64,000 nt of DNA from UBA10649 sp965278965 (GTDB taxonomy: Bacteria > Actinomycetota > Actinomycetes > S36-B12), in NCBI GenBank assembly GCA_965278965.1, contig OZ257127.1, forward strand, positions 2,418,001 to 2,482,000, in the 5' to 3' direction. Of the stretch, positions 41,204 to 49,284 are shown in pieces. Position 1 is the stretch's first letter, and each line of letters opens with the position of its first letter. The notes beneath the pieces were generated by a model, which searched no databases, had not been told where the DNA came from, and saw nothing but the letters and a program-made list of their open reading frames with translations. A program made the position numbers and the translations under genes.

Positions 41204-41904
41204 GCGCGCCGGTCGCGATCGTGGCCGGAGCCGGCGGGGGCGGCACGGCGACGGCACTCAGTCTCGCTCGCGCGGGCTACCGGCTCGTCGTGATCGACTC
41301 GCGCCAGGAGGCGGCCGACGCCGCTGTCGCCGCCCTCGGCGACGCCGACGCTCAGGCGGTCTCGGTCGACCTGCTCGACCTCGATGCCGTCGTCGCGCTG
41401 CGTGCGCGCCTGGTCGCCGAGCTCGGCCGGGTCGACGTCGTCGTCCATCTCGTCGGCGGCTGGCGCGGGGGCAAGACGCTCGCGCTGTCGTCGGTGGAGG
41501 ACTGGCAGAAGCTTCACCCGCCTATCGTCGGAACGCTCGCGACGTTGACCGCCGCGTTCGGACCGGACGTCCTCGGCAGTCCCGTCGGCCGGGTCGTCAT
41601 GGTGACGAGCACGGCCGCGTCGACACCGACGGCCGGCAACATCGCGTACGCGTCGGCCAAGGCCGCCGCCGAGGCGTGGACCGCCGGTGTGGCGGACTAC
41701 CTGCGCGACAGCGACGCTGCGGCCGTGGTCGTCGCGGTCAAGGCGCTCGTCACCGACGCGATGGCGGCAGAGGCACCGGATCGCGACTGGTCCGGGTTCA
41801 CCCATGTGCGCGACCTCGGCGACGCGATCGCACGGGTCTGCACGGACCCCGCCGACAACGGCGGGCGGGTCGACCTCACCGTGCCGCCATACTCCGCGTC
41901 ATGA
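41200..41904 (+). CDS. Short-chain dehydrogenase/reductase
   Basis: A 234-residue SDR. The nucleotide loop is AGAGGGGTATALSLA, the Ser is in VMVTSTAAS, and the catalytic pair is YASAKAAAE (YxxxK). Cofactor and substrate are unknown; Asp after beta-2 (VIDSRQ) favours NAD. It is the middle gene of the three-gene operon with ATGA overlaps on both sides. Confidence 0.9.
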   Translation: MSAPVAIVAGAGGGGTATALSLARAGYRLVVIDSRQEAADAAVAALGDADAQAVSVDLLDLDAVVALRARLVAELGRVDVVVHLVGGWRGGKTLALSSVEDWQKLHPPIVGTLATLTAAFGPDVLGSPVGRVVMVTSTAASTPTAGNIAYASAKAAAEAWTAGVADYLRDSDAAAVVVAVKALVTDAMAAEAPDRDWSGFTHVRDLGDAIARVCTDPADNGGRVDLTVPPYSAS

Positions 41905-42941
41905 CCGACGCAGCCTGGCGCGGGTTCGCCAGCGACAACTACGCCGCCATCCACCCGCAGGTCCTCGCCGCCATCGGCGCGGCGAACGACGGCCATCAGG
42001 TGGCCTACGGCGACGACGACGTCACAGCCGCACTCGCCGACGCGATGCGCGATGTCTTCGGCCCGCGCACGGAGGTGTACCCGGTCTTCAACGGCACCGG
42101 CGCCAACGTCGTCGCCCTCCAGGCGATGACCCAGCGATGGGAGGCCGTCGTGTGCGCATCGAGCGCGCACGTCAACGTCGACGAGGGCGGCGCGCCCGAG
42201 CATGCCGGCGGGCTGAAGCTCTGGACGATCCCGACCAGTGACGGGAAGCTCACGCCGGAGCTCATCGACCAGCAGGCTTGGGGCTTCGGCGACGTCCACC
42301 GGGCGCAGCCGGCCGTCGTCACGGTGACGCAGTCGACCGAGCTCGGCACGGTCTACACCGTCGACGAGCTCGCGCGGGTCGTCGAGCACGCCCACGGGCT
42401 CGGGCTGTCGGTCCACGTCGACGGGTCGCGGATCTCGAACGCGGCCGCCGCTCTCGGGGTGCCGTTGCGTGCGGTCACGACCGACGTCGGTGTCGACGTG
42501 CTGTCGTTCGGCGGCACCAAGAACGGCGCCATGCTGGGCGAGGCGGTCGTGGTGCTGAACCCGGAGGCCGCACCAGGCGTCGCCTTCCTCCGCAAGACCT
42601 CGATGCAGCTGGCGAGCAAGGCGCGGTTCATCAGCGCGCAGCTTCTGGCGCTGCTTCGTGATGACCTGTGGTTGCGCAACGCCAGCCACGCCAACGCCAT
42701 GGCCGCCGACCTCGCTGTGCGCGTCTCGGGCCTGCCGGGGCTGACGGTCACACGCACGCCGCAGGCGAACGCGGTCTTCGCGATCCTGCCCCCCGACGTG
42801 ACGGCGCGACTGCAGGACCGGTTCCGCTTCTACACCTGGGACAACGCCACCGGCGAGGTCCGGTGGATGTGCTCATGGGACACGACAGCCGACGACGTCG
42901 AACGCTTCGCCACTGCCGTCGCCGAGGAGCTCGCCCGGTAG
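41901..42941 (+). CDS. ltaE: Low-specificity L-threonine aldolase
   Basis: A 346-residue PLP enzyme of the beta-eliminating lyase/threonine aldolase family. It cleaves threonine or allo-threonine to glycine and acetaldehyde. FASDNYAAIHPQVL is the N-terminal signature, VHVDGSRISNAAAALG has the PLP-ring Asp, and the Schiff-base lysine is in SFGGTKNGAM. Tight coupling to the DUF6421 and SDR genes suggests a pathway on a beta-hydroxy-amino acid (inference). Confidence 0.92.
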   Translation: MTDAAWRGFASDNYAAIHPQVLAAIGAANDGHQVAYGDDDVTAALADAMRDVFGPRTEVYPVFNGTGANVVALQAMTQRWEAVVCASSAHVNVDEGGAPEHAGGLKLWTIPTSDGKLTPELIDQQAWGFGDVHRAQPAVVTVTQSTELGTVYTVDELARVVEHAHGLGLSVHVDGSRISNAAAALGVPLRAVTTDVGVDVLSFGGTKNGAMLGEAVVVLNPEAAPGVAFLRKTSMQLASKARFISAQLLALLRDDLWLRNASHANAMAADLAVRVSGLPGLTVTRTPQANAVFAILPPDVTARLQDRFRFYTWDNATGEVRWMCSWDTTADDVERFATAVAEELAR

Positions 42942-42969
42942 GCACCCCCCCGCCATAGCGCCGCCTAGA

Positions 42970-43019
42970 CCTGCAGCTTGCGGGGCTGGAACGGGCGATC
43001 CGACCCCGCAAGCTGCAGG
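42970..43019. terminator. Strong bidirectional terminator-like hairpin
   Basis: Arms 42970-42985 and 43004-43019 are a perfect 16-bp inverted repeat with an 18-nt loop. It sits between the converging threonine aldolase and PH-domain genes. No U-tract, as is common in high-GC genomes. Confidence 0.7.
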
Positions 43020-43056
43020 AGAAGGCGCGCCGTTCCGAGCGCGAACTACGGGGGCG

Positions 43057-44484
43057 CTACTGGTCCGCGGCCCAGTGCGTCGACCGGTCGGAGGCGCGCC
43101 CATGGCCGGCGCGGTCGGACTGCTCGTCGGCGACCTGCCGCGCGAACGCAGCGTCGAGGTGCTCGCCGGCGAGCTTGACCGGGCCGGGCGTCGAGTCGAC
43201 ATGGACGCTGGCGAGGTCGAGCCGGCGCTCCCACGGACCTTGGGTCAGGCGCACCGACTGCGTCCGCGCATGCGGGATGACGGCCAGCCGGCGGGTGATG
43301 CGGCCGCGGCGCACGGCGAGCACGTCGTCGTCCCAGGCGACCGCGAGCCGACGCCACTGGATCGGCGCTCGCCAGCGCGAGCGTGCCGGGGCCTCGTGCC
43401 ACACGAGCTGGTCGACGCGCAGCCCGGGCAGGACCCGGTGGACGAGGTCGGTCGCGAGCTCCGCCCCGGCGACCGGGAACAGCAGCGTCTCCTCACGACC
43501 GGAGCTGCGGTCCTGCCGGCCAGCGCCGGCGATGTTGACGCGCAGGCGCACCCAGCCCCGGCGCCGCCACAGGAGTGGCTCGACGAGCTCGATCGCCTGG
43601 ACGCGCCCCGGGGGCACGGTGCGGGCCTGCGTCTGCGTCATCCCGAAGCGAAGGCGAAGCCCGTCGGGGGAGGAGCTGACAGTGAAGTTGAAGTACCGCA
43701 TGAACTCGCCGACGACTGCGAACAGCGGGACGCCACCGGTGAACAGAGCGAGCACGAGCCCGAACGCGCCCTGCGTCAGCACGGTGATCACGATGACGCC
43801 GGCTGACAGCAGCAGCAGGAACGCCGTGCTGCTGCGCAGAAGCAGTGAGATCAGGAGTGTGTTCGGCGCGACGGTGGCGATCGGCGTCTCGGGCGCCTCG
43901 CCCGCGTCGTGGTGCAGGCCTGCCGCGCGCGCCAGCACCTGGCTGCGCAGTGCGCGTGCGTCTGCGAGGGAGAGGTAGCGCAGCCGGGCCCGCGAGTCGC
44001 CCGAGCCGGCGACCTCCACTGACAGCTCGGCCATGGAGAAGATCCGCGCGACGAACGGCTGCGTGACGTCGACGGACTGCAGTCGACTGAGCTGCAACCG
44101 TCGCTGCTGGCGCGTGAGCACACCGGAGTCGACCCGGAAGTCGCCGTCTTCGTCGAACCAGTACCACGTGTTCCGCCACGACAGGTAGGACCAGGCGACG
44201 ACGACGATCGGCACGGCCAGCAGCAACGTGAGGATCCCGAACAGGCGGACGTCGCCGCCGACCAGCAGGTTCGAGCTGAAGGCGATGAAGATGACGATGC
44301 CGATCGGGACGGCAGCGACCCCGTGCACGAGCGGCGTGATCGGGTGGACGCGGCGGCGTCCCTGCGCGTCGACGGTTCCCGCCCCGGGCAGGGTCAGCCC
44401 GAGCCCGAGGTCGTCGCCGACAGCCGACGGCGACGCGGGCGGCCCGGGCGGCGGCGCGGGGTCGGGCCCGTCGGGATCGGTCAC
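43057..44484 (-). CDS. PH-domain (DUF304/YdbT-like) membrane protein
   Basis: A 475-residue protein with a Pro-rich N-terminus, two pairs of membrane helices (near 55-100 and 220-275) and bacterial PH (bPH2/DUF304) domains after them. The LSRLQSVDVTQPFVARIF stretch is the DUF304 signature, and a related one recurs near residue 400 (HARTQSVRLTQGP). Homologous to Bacillus YdbT, which with YdbS affects resistance to a bacteriocin. It is downstream of the YdbS-like gene but separated from it by a 62-bp tandem duplication. Confidence 0.87.
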   Translation of the reverse strand: MTDPDGPDPAPPPGPPASPSAVGDDLGLGLTLPGAGTVDAQGRRRVHPITPLVHGVAAVPIGIVIFIAFSSNLLVGGDVRLFGILTLLLAVPIVVVAWSYLSWRNTWYWFDEDGDFRVDSGVLTRQQRRLQLSRLQSVDVTQPFVARIFSMAELSVEVAGSGDSRARLRYLSLADARALRSQVLARAAGLHHDAGEAPETPIATVAPNTLLISLLLRSSTAFLLLLSAGVIVITVLTQGAFGLVLALFTGGVPLFAVVGEFMRYFNFTVSSSPDGLRLRFGMTQTQARTVPPGRVQAIELVEPLLWRRRGWVRLRVNIAGAGRQDRSSGREETLLFPVAGAELATDLVHRVLPGLRVDQLVWHEAPARSRWRAPIQWRRLAVAWDDDVLAVRRGRITRRLAVIPHARTQSVRLTQGPWERRLDLASVHVDSTPGPVKLAGEHLDAAFARQVADEQSDRAGHGRASDRSTHWAADQ

Positions 44485-44614
44485 AGCCCGCGCCCATGGG
44501 TCTGTGCCTGCGGGGCTCGGCCCTGGGGGGCCTCACTCCTCGTCACAGCCCGCGCCCATGGGTCTGTGCCTGCGGGGCTCGGCCCTGGGGGGCCTCACTC
44601 CTCGTCACAGCCCG
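44481..44614. repeat. 62-bp exact tandem duplication between the two PH-domain genes
   Basis: Two full exact copies (44481-44542 and 44543-44604) are followed by the first 10 bases of a third. Each copy begins with TCAC, which on the minus strand is the GTGA junction of a stop and a GTG start. The upstream gene uses the third TCAC for its stop (44605-44607), while the downstream gene uses the first for its start (44482-44484). Two copies therefore now separate genes that were probably coupled by a 4-nt overlap. Confidence 0.9.
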
Positions 44615-45099
44615 GCCGACCGGTGCTCGCCGCGTTGCGCGAGCCGGTCCCGCAGGTCGGCGGCCACCTGCGGCTCGAGCCCGGGGATCGCGGCGTCCGT
44701 CGTGGCGGCCGCCGTGTGCAGCTGGACCTTCGTCAGGCCCATCCAGCGGTCCACCGGTCCGGCCTTCACATCGACGAGCTGCATGCGGCCGTAGGGCACG
44801 ATCACCAGCCGCCGGAACATGATCCCGCTCGTGACCAGCAGGTCGTCCCCGCGCTCGGCGTACCCGTACGAGCGCACGCGCCGGCCCAGGAGCCACCACA
44901 GCCACACGAACACGAGCAGTGCCGCGCCGGCGCCGCCCCAGGCGATCGGTCGGGGGACCTGCCGCAGGAGGAAGAGCGCGACGACGGCCGCGACCACGAG
45001 GACATAGGCGAGGACGAGCACGAGTCGCCACGCGGTGACAAGTCGCGGCGAGACGGGGGTCCATCCGTCGGGAGCACTGAACGCGGCATCGACACCCAT
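44605..45099 (-). CDS. PH-domain (YdbS-like) membrane protein
   Basis: A 164-residue protein: two membrane helices (about 26-66) followed by one bPH2 domain starting at VRSYGYAERGDDLLVTSG, with IVPYGRMQLVDVKAGPVDR as signature (cited in part). Homologous to YdbS. A TAGCCT box (45107-45112, minus strand) 7 nt before the ATG indicates a leaderless operon mRNA. The pair may act in envelope defence against peptides (family knowledge from Bacillus, not shown here). Confidence 0.87.
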   Translation of the reverse strand: MGVDAAFSAPDGWTPVSPRLVTAWRLVLVLAYVLVVAAVVALFLLRQVPRPIAWGGAGAALLVFVWLWWLLGRRVRSYGYAERGDDLLVTSGIMFRRLVIVPYGRMQLVDVKAGPVDRWMGLTKVQLHTAAATTDAAIPGLEPQVAADLRDRLAQRGEHRSAGL

Positions 45100-45139
45100 A
45101 CCCAGCAGGCTATCCCCGCTCCGGCGGCCGGCCTCGGAC

Positions 45140-45586
45140 CTACGCGTCGAGTGCCGGGGGCCGGTTCTCGAACGCCGTCGACAAGACGATCGTCGTGCGC
45201 GTCGAGACCCCGGCGGCTGCGCGGATCTGCCCGAGGAGGGCCTCGAGGTCGGTCGGCTCGCCGACGCGGACCTTCAGCACGTACGCCTCGGAGCCGGCGA
45301 CGGACCAGCAGGACTCGATGGCGGCGATGCCCCGAAGGCGCTCCGGCACGTCGTCGGGAGCGGCGGGGTCGATCGGGGTGAGCGACACGAACGCCGTCAA
45401 CGGCAGGCCGACCTCGCGGTAGTCCAGCTCGGCGCGATAGCCGGTGATGACGCCGGTCCGTTCCAAGCGACGCACGCGCTGGTGAAGTGCCGACGTCGAC
45501 AGTCCCGTCTCGCGCGCGATGTCGGCGAGCGACATCCGCCCGTCGGAGCTCAGCAGCGCGACGATGCGACGATCGGTCTCCTCCAC
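45140..45586 (-). CDS. Lrp/AsnC-family regulator
   Basis: A 148-residue regulator with an N-terminal HTH (residues 5-45: RIVALLSSDGRMSLADIA, then STSALHQRVRRLERTG) and a C-terminal RAM domain that binds amino acids and drives oligomerisation. The GTG at 45586 matches the usual Lrp N-terminus. Targets unknown; the divergent thiamine operon is under riboswitch control. Confidence 0.9.
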   Translation of the reverse strand: MEETDRRIVALLSSDGRMSLADIARETGLSTSALHQRVRRLERTGVITGYRAELDYREVGLPLTAFVSLTPIDPAAPDDVPERLRGIAAIESCWSVAGSEAYVLKVRVGEPTDLEALLGQIRAAAGVSTRTTIVLSTAFENRPPALDA

Positions 45587-45641
45587 GCCCCCTAGCCTGG
45601 CACCCGGGGGCACCTGCGTGCTCGCCCGTCCCCGTGCGTAC

Positions 45642-45647
45642 TAGTCT
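45642..45647 (+). promoter_or_regulatory. -10 box of the thiamine transporter operon
   Basis: TAGTCT at 45642-45647 predicts transcription from about 45654, at the 5' edge of the TPP riboswitch. Confidence 0.45.
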
Positions 45648-45651
45648 TCAC

Positions 45652-45743
45652 GAGTCCGGGGAGCTCGCACGATCGGTGGGCTGAGAGGGCGGCCGCGGCC
45701 GCCGACCCATGAACCTGAACTGGGTAATGCCAGCGGAGGGAAT
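45652..45743 (+). promoter_or_regulatory. TPP (thiamine) riboswitch
   Basis: The THI-box core is clear: GGGGAGCTCG at the 5' stem, GGCTGAGAGGGCGG (45679-45692), CCCATGAACCTGAACTGGGT (45706-45724) and AATGCCAGCGGAGGGAATGG at the 3' end. The terminal GGAGGG (45735-45740) is also the ribosome-binding site of the ATG at 45751, so TPP binding would hide it directly. No terminator follows, so control is probably translational. Confidence 0.95.
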
Positions 45744-45750
45744 GGGATCG

Positions 45751-46902
45751 ATGCCTGTGCTCACCTATCGCCACCATGCACGTCGGCCGGGACGGACCGT
45801 GCTCGTTCTCGGTCTCGTCACGGTCGTCGCCGCGACGCTCGCCGCGTGTGCGTCGACCACCGCGGAGCCGTCCGCGAGCAGCGCTCCGGCGACGAGCGCG
45901 GTAGCTGCCAGCTCTCCGGCTAGCAGCGCCCCCGTCGAGGCCGGCGGAACTGTGCGGCTCCTGGCGCACGACTCGTTCGCCGTATCGGAGGAGCTCGTCG
46001 CCGACTTCGAGAAGCAGACAGGGCTGACGCTGGAGATCGTCACCGGGGGCGACGCGGGTGCCATGGTCGCCGGCGCGGTGCTCGCGGCCGGCCAGCCGAC
46101 AGCCGACGTCCTGTTCGGGGTCGACAACACTCTCCTGTCGCGCGCCGTCGACGCGGGCGTGTTCGCGCCCTACACGGCCCCGGCGGCAGACCTCGTCCCC
46201 GCTCTCGCCGGCGACACCGCGGACGGCACGGTCACGCCCGTCGACTACGGCGACGTCTGCGTCAACTACGACGCCGGCGCGCTCTCTGCGCGCGACCTCA
46301 CGGCGCCGACGTCGCTCGACGACCTCGCCGACCCCGCGTACAAGGACCTCCTCGTGGTCGAGGATCCCGGCACGTCCTCGCCCGGGCTGGCGTTCCTGCT
46401 CGCGACCATCGCGCGCTACGGCGACGGCTGGCAGGACTACTGGACGAAGCTGCGCGACAACGGCGTGAAGGTCGTCGGGTCGTGGACCGATGCCTACGAG
46501 GGCGACTACAGCGTCAGCGGCGGCGACCGGCCGATGGTCGTGTCGTACGCGACGAGCCCGCCGGCAGAGATCGTCTACGCCTCCGACCCGAAGCCGACGT
46601 CGCCGGCGTCGTCGGTCCTGACCGACGGCTGCTACCGCCAGGTCGAGTACGCCGGCGTGCTCGCGGGAACGCCGAACGAGGCAGCGGCCCAGAAGGTCGT
46701 GGACTGGCTGCTGTCCGAGCCGGTCCAGGCCGACGTCCCGCTGTCGATGTTCGTGTTCCCGGCGCGCGCCGAGACACCCCTGCCCGACGTGTTCACGAAG
46801 TTCGCCGCGACCGTCGCCACTCCGCTGCAGCTCCCGGCGGACGACGTCGCGGCGAACCTGTCGACCTGGCTGGCCGACTGGGGCACGGTGATGGGCCGAT
46901 GA
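45751..46902 (+). CDS. thiB: Thiamine ABC transporter substrate-binding lipoprotein
   Basis: A 383-residue binding protein. The lipobox TLAAC puts the lipidated Cys at about residue 33, followed by a Ser/Ala/Pro-rich linker and the ThiB/TbpA-type domain (LLAHDSFAVSEELVADFEKQTG, PVDYGDVCVNYD). It binds thiamine or its phosphates at the cell surface. The ATG at 45751 is chosen over 45742 because of the 10-nt spacing to GGAGGG. A stable hairpin follows the gene. Confidence 0.92.
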   Translation: MPVLTYRHHARRPGRTVLVLGLVTVVAATLAACASTTAEPSASSAPATSAVAASSPASSAPVEAGGTVRLLAHDSFAVSEELVADFEKQTGLTLEIVTGGDAGAMVAGAVLAAGQPTADVLFGVDNTLLSRAVDAGVFAPYTAPAADLVPALAGDTADGTVTPVDYGDVCVNYDAGALSARDLTAPTSLDDLADPAYKDLLVVEDPGTSSPGLAFLLATIARYGDGWQDYWTKLRDNGVKVVGSWTDAYEGDYSVSGGDRPMVVSYATSPPAEIVYASDPKPTSPASSVLTDGCYRQVEYAGVLAGTPNEAAAQKVVDWLLSEPVQADVPLSMFVFPARAETPLPDVFTKFAATVATPLQLPADDVAANLSTWLADWGTVMGR

Positions 46903-46911
46903 CCGCCGAGA

Positions 46912-46968
46912 CGCCTCTAGTGGTCGTTATAACCGGACATATGGGGCGGATAACGACGACTAGAGGCG
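46912..46968. promoter_or_regulatory. Intercistronic hairpin between thiB and thiP
   Basis: Arms 46912-46930 and 46950-46968 match at 18 of 19 positions, loop 19 nt. Located in the 79-nt gap between thiB and thiP. It may stabilise the thiB mRNA end or attenuate downstream transcription, giving more binding protein than permease. Confidence 0.65.
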
Positions 46969-46981
46969 CGTCGGCGGCGAG

Positions 46982-48604
46982 GTGAGCGTGACGGCGACGG
47001 CGCGCGCGCGGCGCGACCAGCCGCGCTGGCTGGCATGGACGCCGATCGTGCCGGCGGCGTTCCTGGCCGTCTTCCTCGTCTACCCGCTCTCCCGTCTCGG
47101 CGCCGTCGTCCTCGACGGCTCCGGGGCCGGCGGGGTGCTCGCCCGGCTGGCCTCGGCCCCGATGTGGCAGGTCGCCGGTCTCGCCGCGTCGCAGGCAGTC
47201 CTCAGCACCGCCCTCGCGCTCGCCGTCGGCATCCCGATCGCCAACGTGGTCTCGCGCTACCGGTTCCGTGGCCGGGCGTTCGTGCAAGCCCTCGTGACCG
47301 TCCCCTTCGTGCTGCCCACCGTCGTCGTCGGCCTCGCCATGCGCAGCCTCCTCGGCGGTGCCCTGCCTCAGGGTCTCGCGCTCGTCGTGCTCGCGCACGC
47401 CTACGTGAACCTCGCGGTCGTCGTGCGGATCGTGGGCGCGCAGTGGGCGCAGCACGACGGCTCCCTCGAGGTCGTCGCCCGCACCCTCGGCGCGAGCCGC
47501 GCACGGGCGTTCGTCGACGTCACATGGCCCGCGCTGCGCCCAGCGATCGCGTCAAGCGCAGCAGTCGTGTTCGTGTTCTGCTTCACGTCGCTGGGCATCG
47601 TGCTGCTCCTCGGCGATGCTGGGACGCGCACCCTGGAGTCGCAGATCCTCCGCCAGACATCGGTCCTGCTCGACTTCCCGGGAGCGGCGGCGACCGCTCT
47701 CGTCCAGCTCGTCGTCGTGAGCGCCGTCCTCGGGCTCGGCGTGCTCGCCGGCCGGGGGGCGACCAGGCGCCGGTCGCGCCCGGTGCCGCTGCGGCGTGCA
47801 GCAGGCATGGCCCAGGTGGCCGTCATCTCGACGGCGGTCGTCGCCGCGGTACTCGTGCTCGCCCCGGTGCTCGCGCTCGTGGGCCAGTCACTGCACGTGG
47901 CCGACGGGTGGGGGCTGGACTGGTGGACCTCGGCGACGAGCGTCGACGCCGGGACGACTCGCATCGGCTCACCCATGTCGGCGGTCCTGCTGTCGCTCGG
48001 GTACGCCGCGGTCACCGCCGTCGTCGCGGCCGTCGTGGGCGGGCTCGCCGCGGTGTCCGTTCTTTCGACCGGACGAACACGGCTCATCGCAGTCGTCGCG
48101 ATGATCCCGCTGGGCGTGTCGTCGGCGACGCTCGGGCTGGGCGCCCTGCTCGCCTTCGGGCGTCCGCCGTTCGATCTGCGCGGAACCTGGGCGCTGGTCC
48201 CGCTGGCGCACGCGCTCGTCGCCGTCCCGCTCGTCGTCGCGGTCGTGGCCCCGGCGCTGCGGTCGTCCGACGCTCGTGTCGTCGCGGTCGCCGCCTCGCT
48301 GGGCGCGCGCCCGACGCGCGCGTTCGTGACTGCCTACGGGCCGGTCCTGCGGGTCGTCGTCCTCGCCTCGGCGGGCCTGGCCGCCGCTGTCTCGCTCGGC
48401 GAGTTCGGTGCCGCGTCGTTCCTCGCCCGCGCCGGGTCCCCGACGGTGCCGGTTCAGATCGTCCGACTGCTCGGGCGTCCGGGGGAGCAGTCCGTGGGTG
48501 TCGCCGCCGTCCTCGCGGTCGTGCTGGTCGTCCTCACGTTGACGATGGTCCTGGCCGTGGACCGGCTCGGTCGCGGCCTCCGGCCGGTCGAGGTCCGTCG
48601 ATGA
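46982..48604 (+). CDS. thiP: Thiamine ABC transporter permease, two fused domains
   Basis: A 540-residue permease with about 12 membrane helices in two homologous halves, each with an EAA loop (EVVARTLGASRARAF near residue 165 and AVAASLGARPTRAF near 440), as in ThiP. GTG starts at 46982 and 46988 are both possible; GCGAGG suits the second better. The stop overlaps the thiQ ATG. Confidence 0.9.
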   Translation: MSVTATARARRDQPRWLAWTPIVPAAFLAVFLVYPLSRLGAVVLDGSGAGGVLARLASAPMWQVAGLAASQAVLSTALALAVGIPIANVVSRYRFRGRAFVQALVTVPFVLPTVVVGLAMRSLLGGALPQGLALVVLAHAYVNLAVVVRIVGAQWAQHDGSLEVVARTLGASRARAFVDVTWPALRPAIASSAAVVFVFCFTSLGIVLLLGDAGTRTLESQILRQTSVLLDFPGAAATALVQLVVVSAVLGLGVLAGRGATRRRSRPVPLRRAAGMAQVAVISTAVVAAVLVLAPVLALVGQSLHVADGWGLDWWTSATSVDAGTTRIGSPMSAVLLSLGYAAVTAVVAAVVGGLAAVSVLSTGRTRLIAVVAMIPLGVSSATLGLGALLAFGRPPFDLRGTWALVPLAHALVAVPLVVAVVAPALRSSDARVVAVAASLGARPTRAFVTAYGPVLRVVVLASAGLAAAVSLGEFGAASFLARAGSPTVPVQIVRLLGRPGEQSVGVAAVLAVVLVVLTLTMVLAVDRLGRGLRPVEVRR

Positions 48605-49242
48605 CGCCGAGGCTGGACGTCCGCGGCGTCGCCCTCGGATACGACGGCGCCGTGATCGCCACCGGCATCGATCTCTCGATCGCGCCGGGGGAGATCGTCG
48701 CGGTGCTCGGGCCGAGCGGCAGCGGCAAGTCGACGCTGCTGTCGGCGATCGCCGGCGTCGTCCCCCCGCTCGCCGGACGCGTCCTCGTCGACGGGGTCGA
48801 CGTCACCGACGTACCCGTCCACCGCCGCCGCATCGGCATGCTGTTCCAGGAGCCGTTGCTGTTCGCCCATCTGTCGGTCGCCGACAACGTCGCGTACGGC
48901 ATGCGTCGGCGCGGGGTCGGTCGCGCCCCGGCACGGGAGCGAGCAGGCGACCTCCTGGCATGGCTCGGACTGCCGGACTACGGCGACCGGCGCACCGACC
49001 AGCTCAGTGGGGGGCAGGCCCAGCGAGTCGCGCTGGCCCGGGCACTGGCGGCCGAACCCGCCGTGCTGCTGCTCGACGAGCCGTTCAGCGCGCTGGACGC
49101 CGACCTGCGCGGTCGGCTCGCGACGGAGGTCGCTGACCGCCTGCGCGAGGCGGACGTCGCGGCGGTCCACGTGACGCACGACGCGACGGAGGCCGACGCG
49201 GTCGCCGACCGCGTCGTCACGATGAGCGGTCTCGTGCGCTGA
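48601..49242 (+). CDS. thiQ: Thiamine ABC transporter ATP-binding protein
   Basis: A 213-residue ABC ATPase without C-terminal extension, as usual for ThiQ. Walker A GPSGSGKST, signature LSGGQAQRVALARAL, Walker B LLLDEPFSALD, switch His in VTHDATEAD. Energises thiamine uptake. ATGA-coupled to thiP. Confidence 0.92.
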   Translation: MTPRLDVRGVALGYDGAVIATGIDLSIAPGEIVAVLGPSGSGKSTLLSAIAGVVPPLAGRVLVDGVDVTDVPVHRRRIGMLFQEPLLFAHLSVADNVAYGMRRRGVGRAPARERAGDLLAWLGLPDYGDRRTDQLSGGQAQRVALARALAAEPAVLLLDEPFSALDADLRGRLATEVADRLREADVAAVHVTHDATEADAVADRVVTMSGLVR

Positions 49243-49284
49243 CTCTGTTACGTTCGCGCCGGTCGGGCGGAAGTCGGGAGCAGC

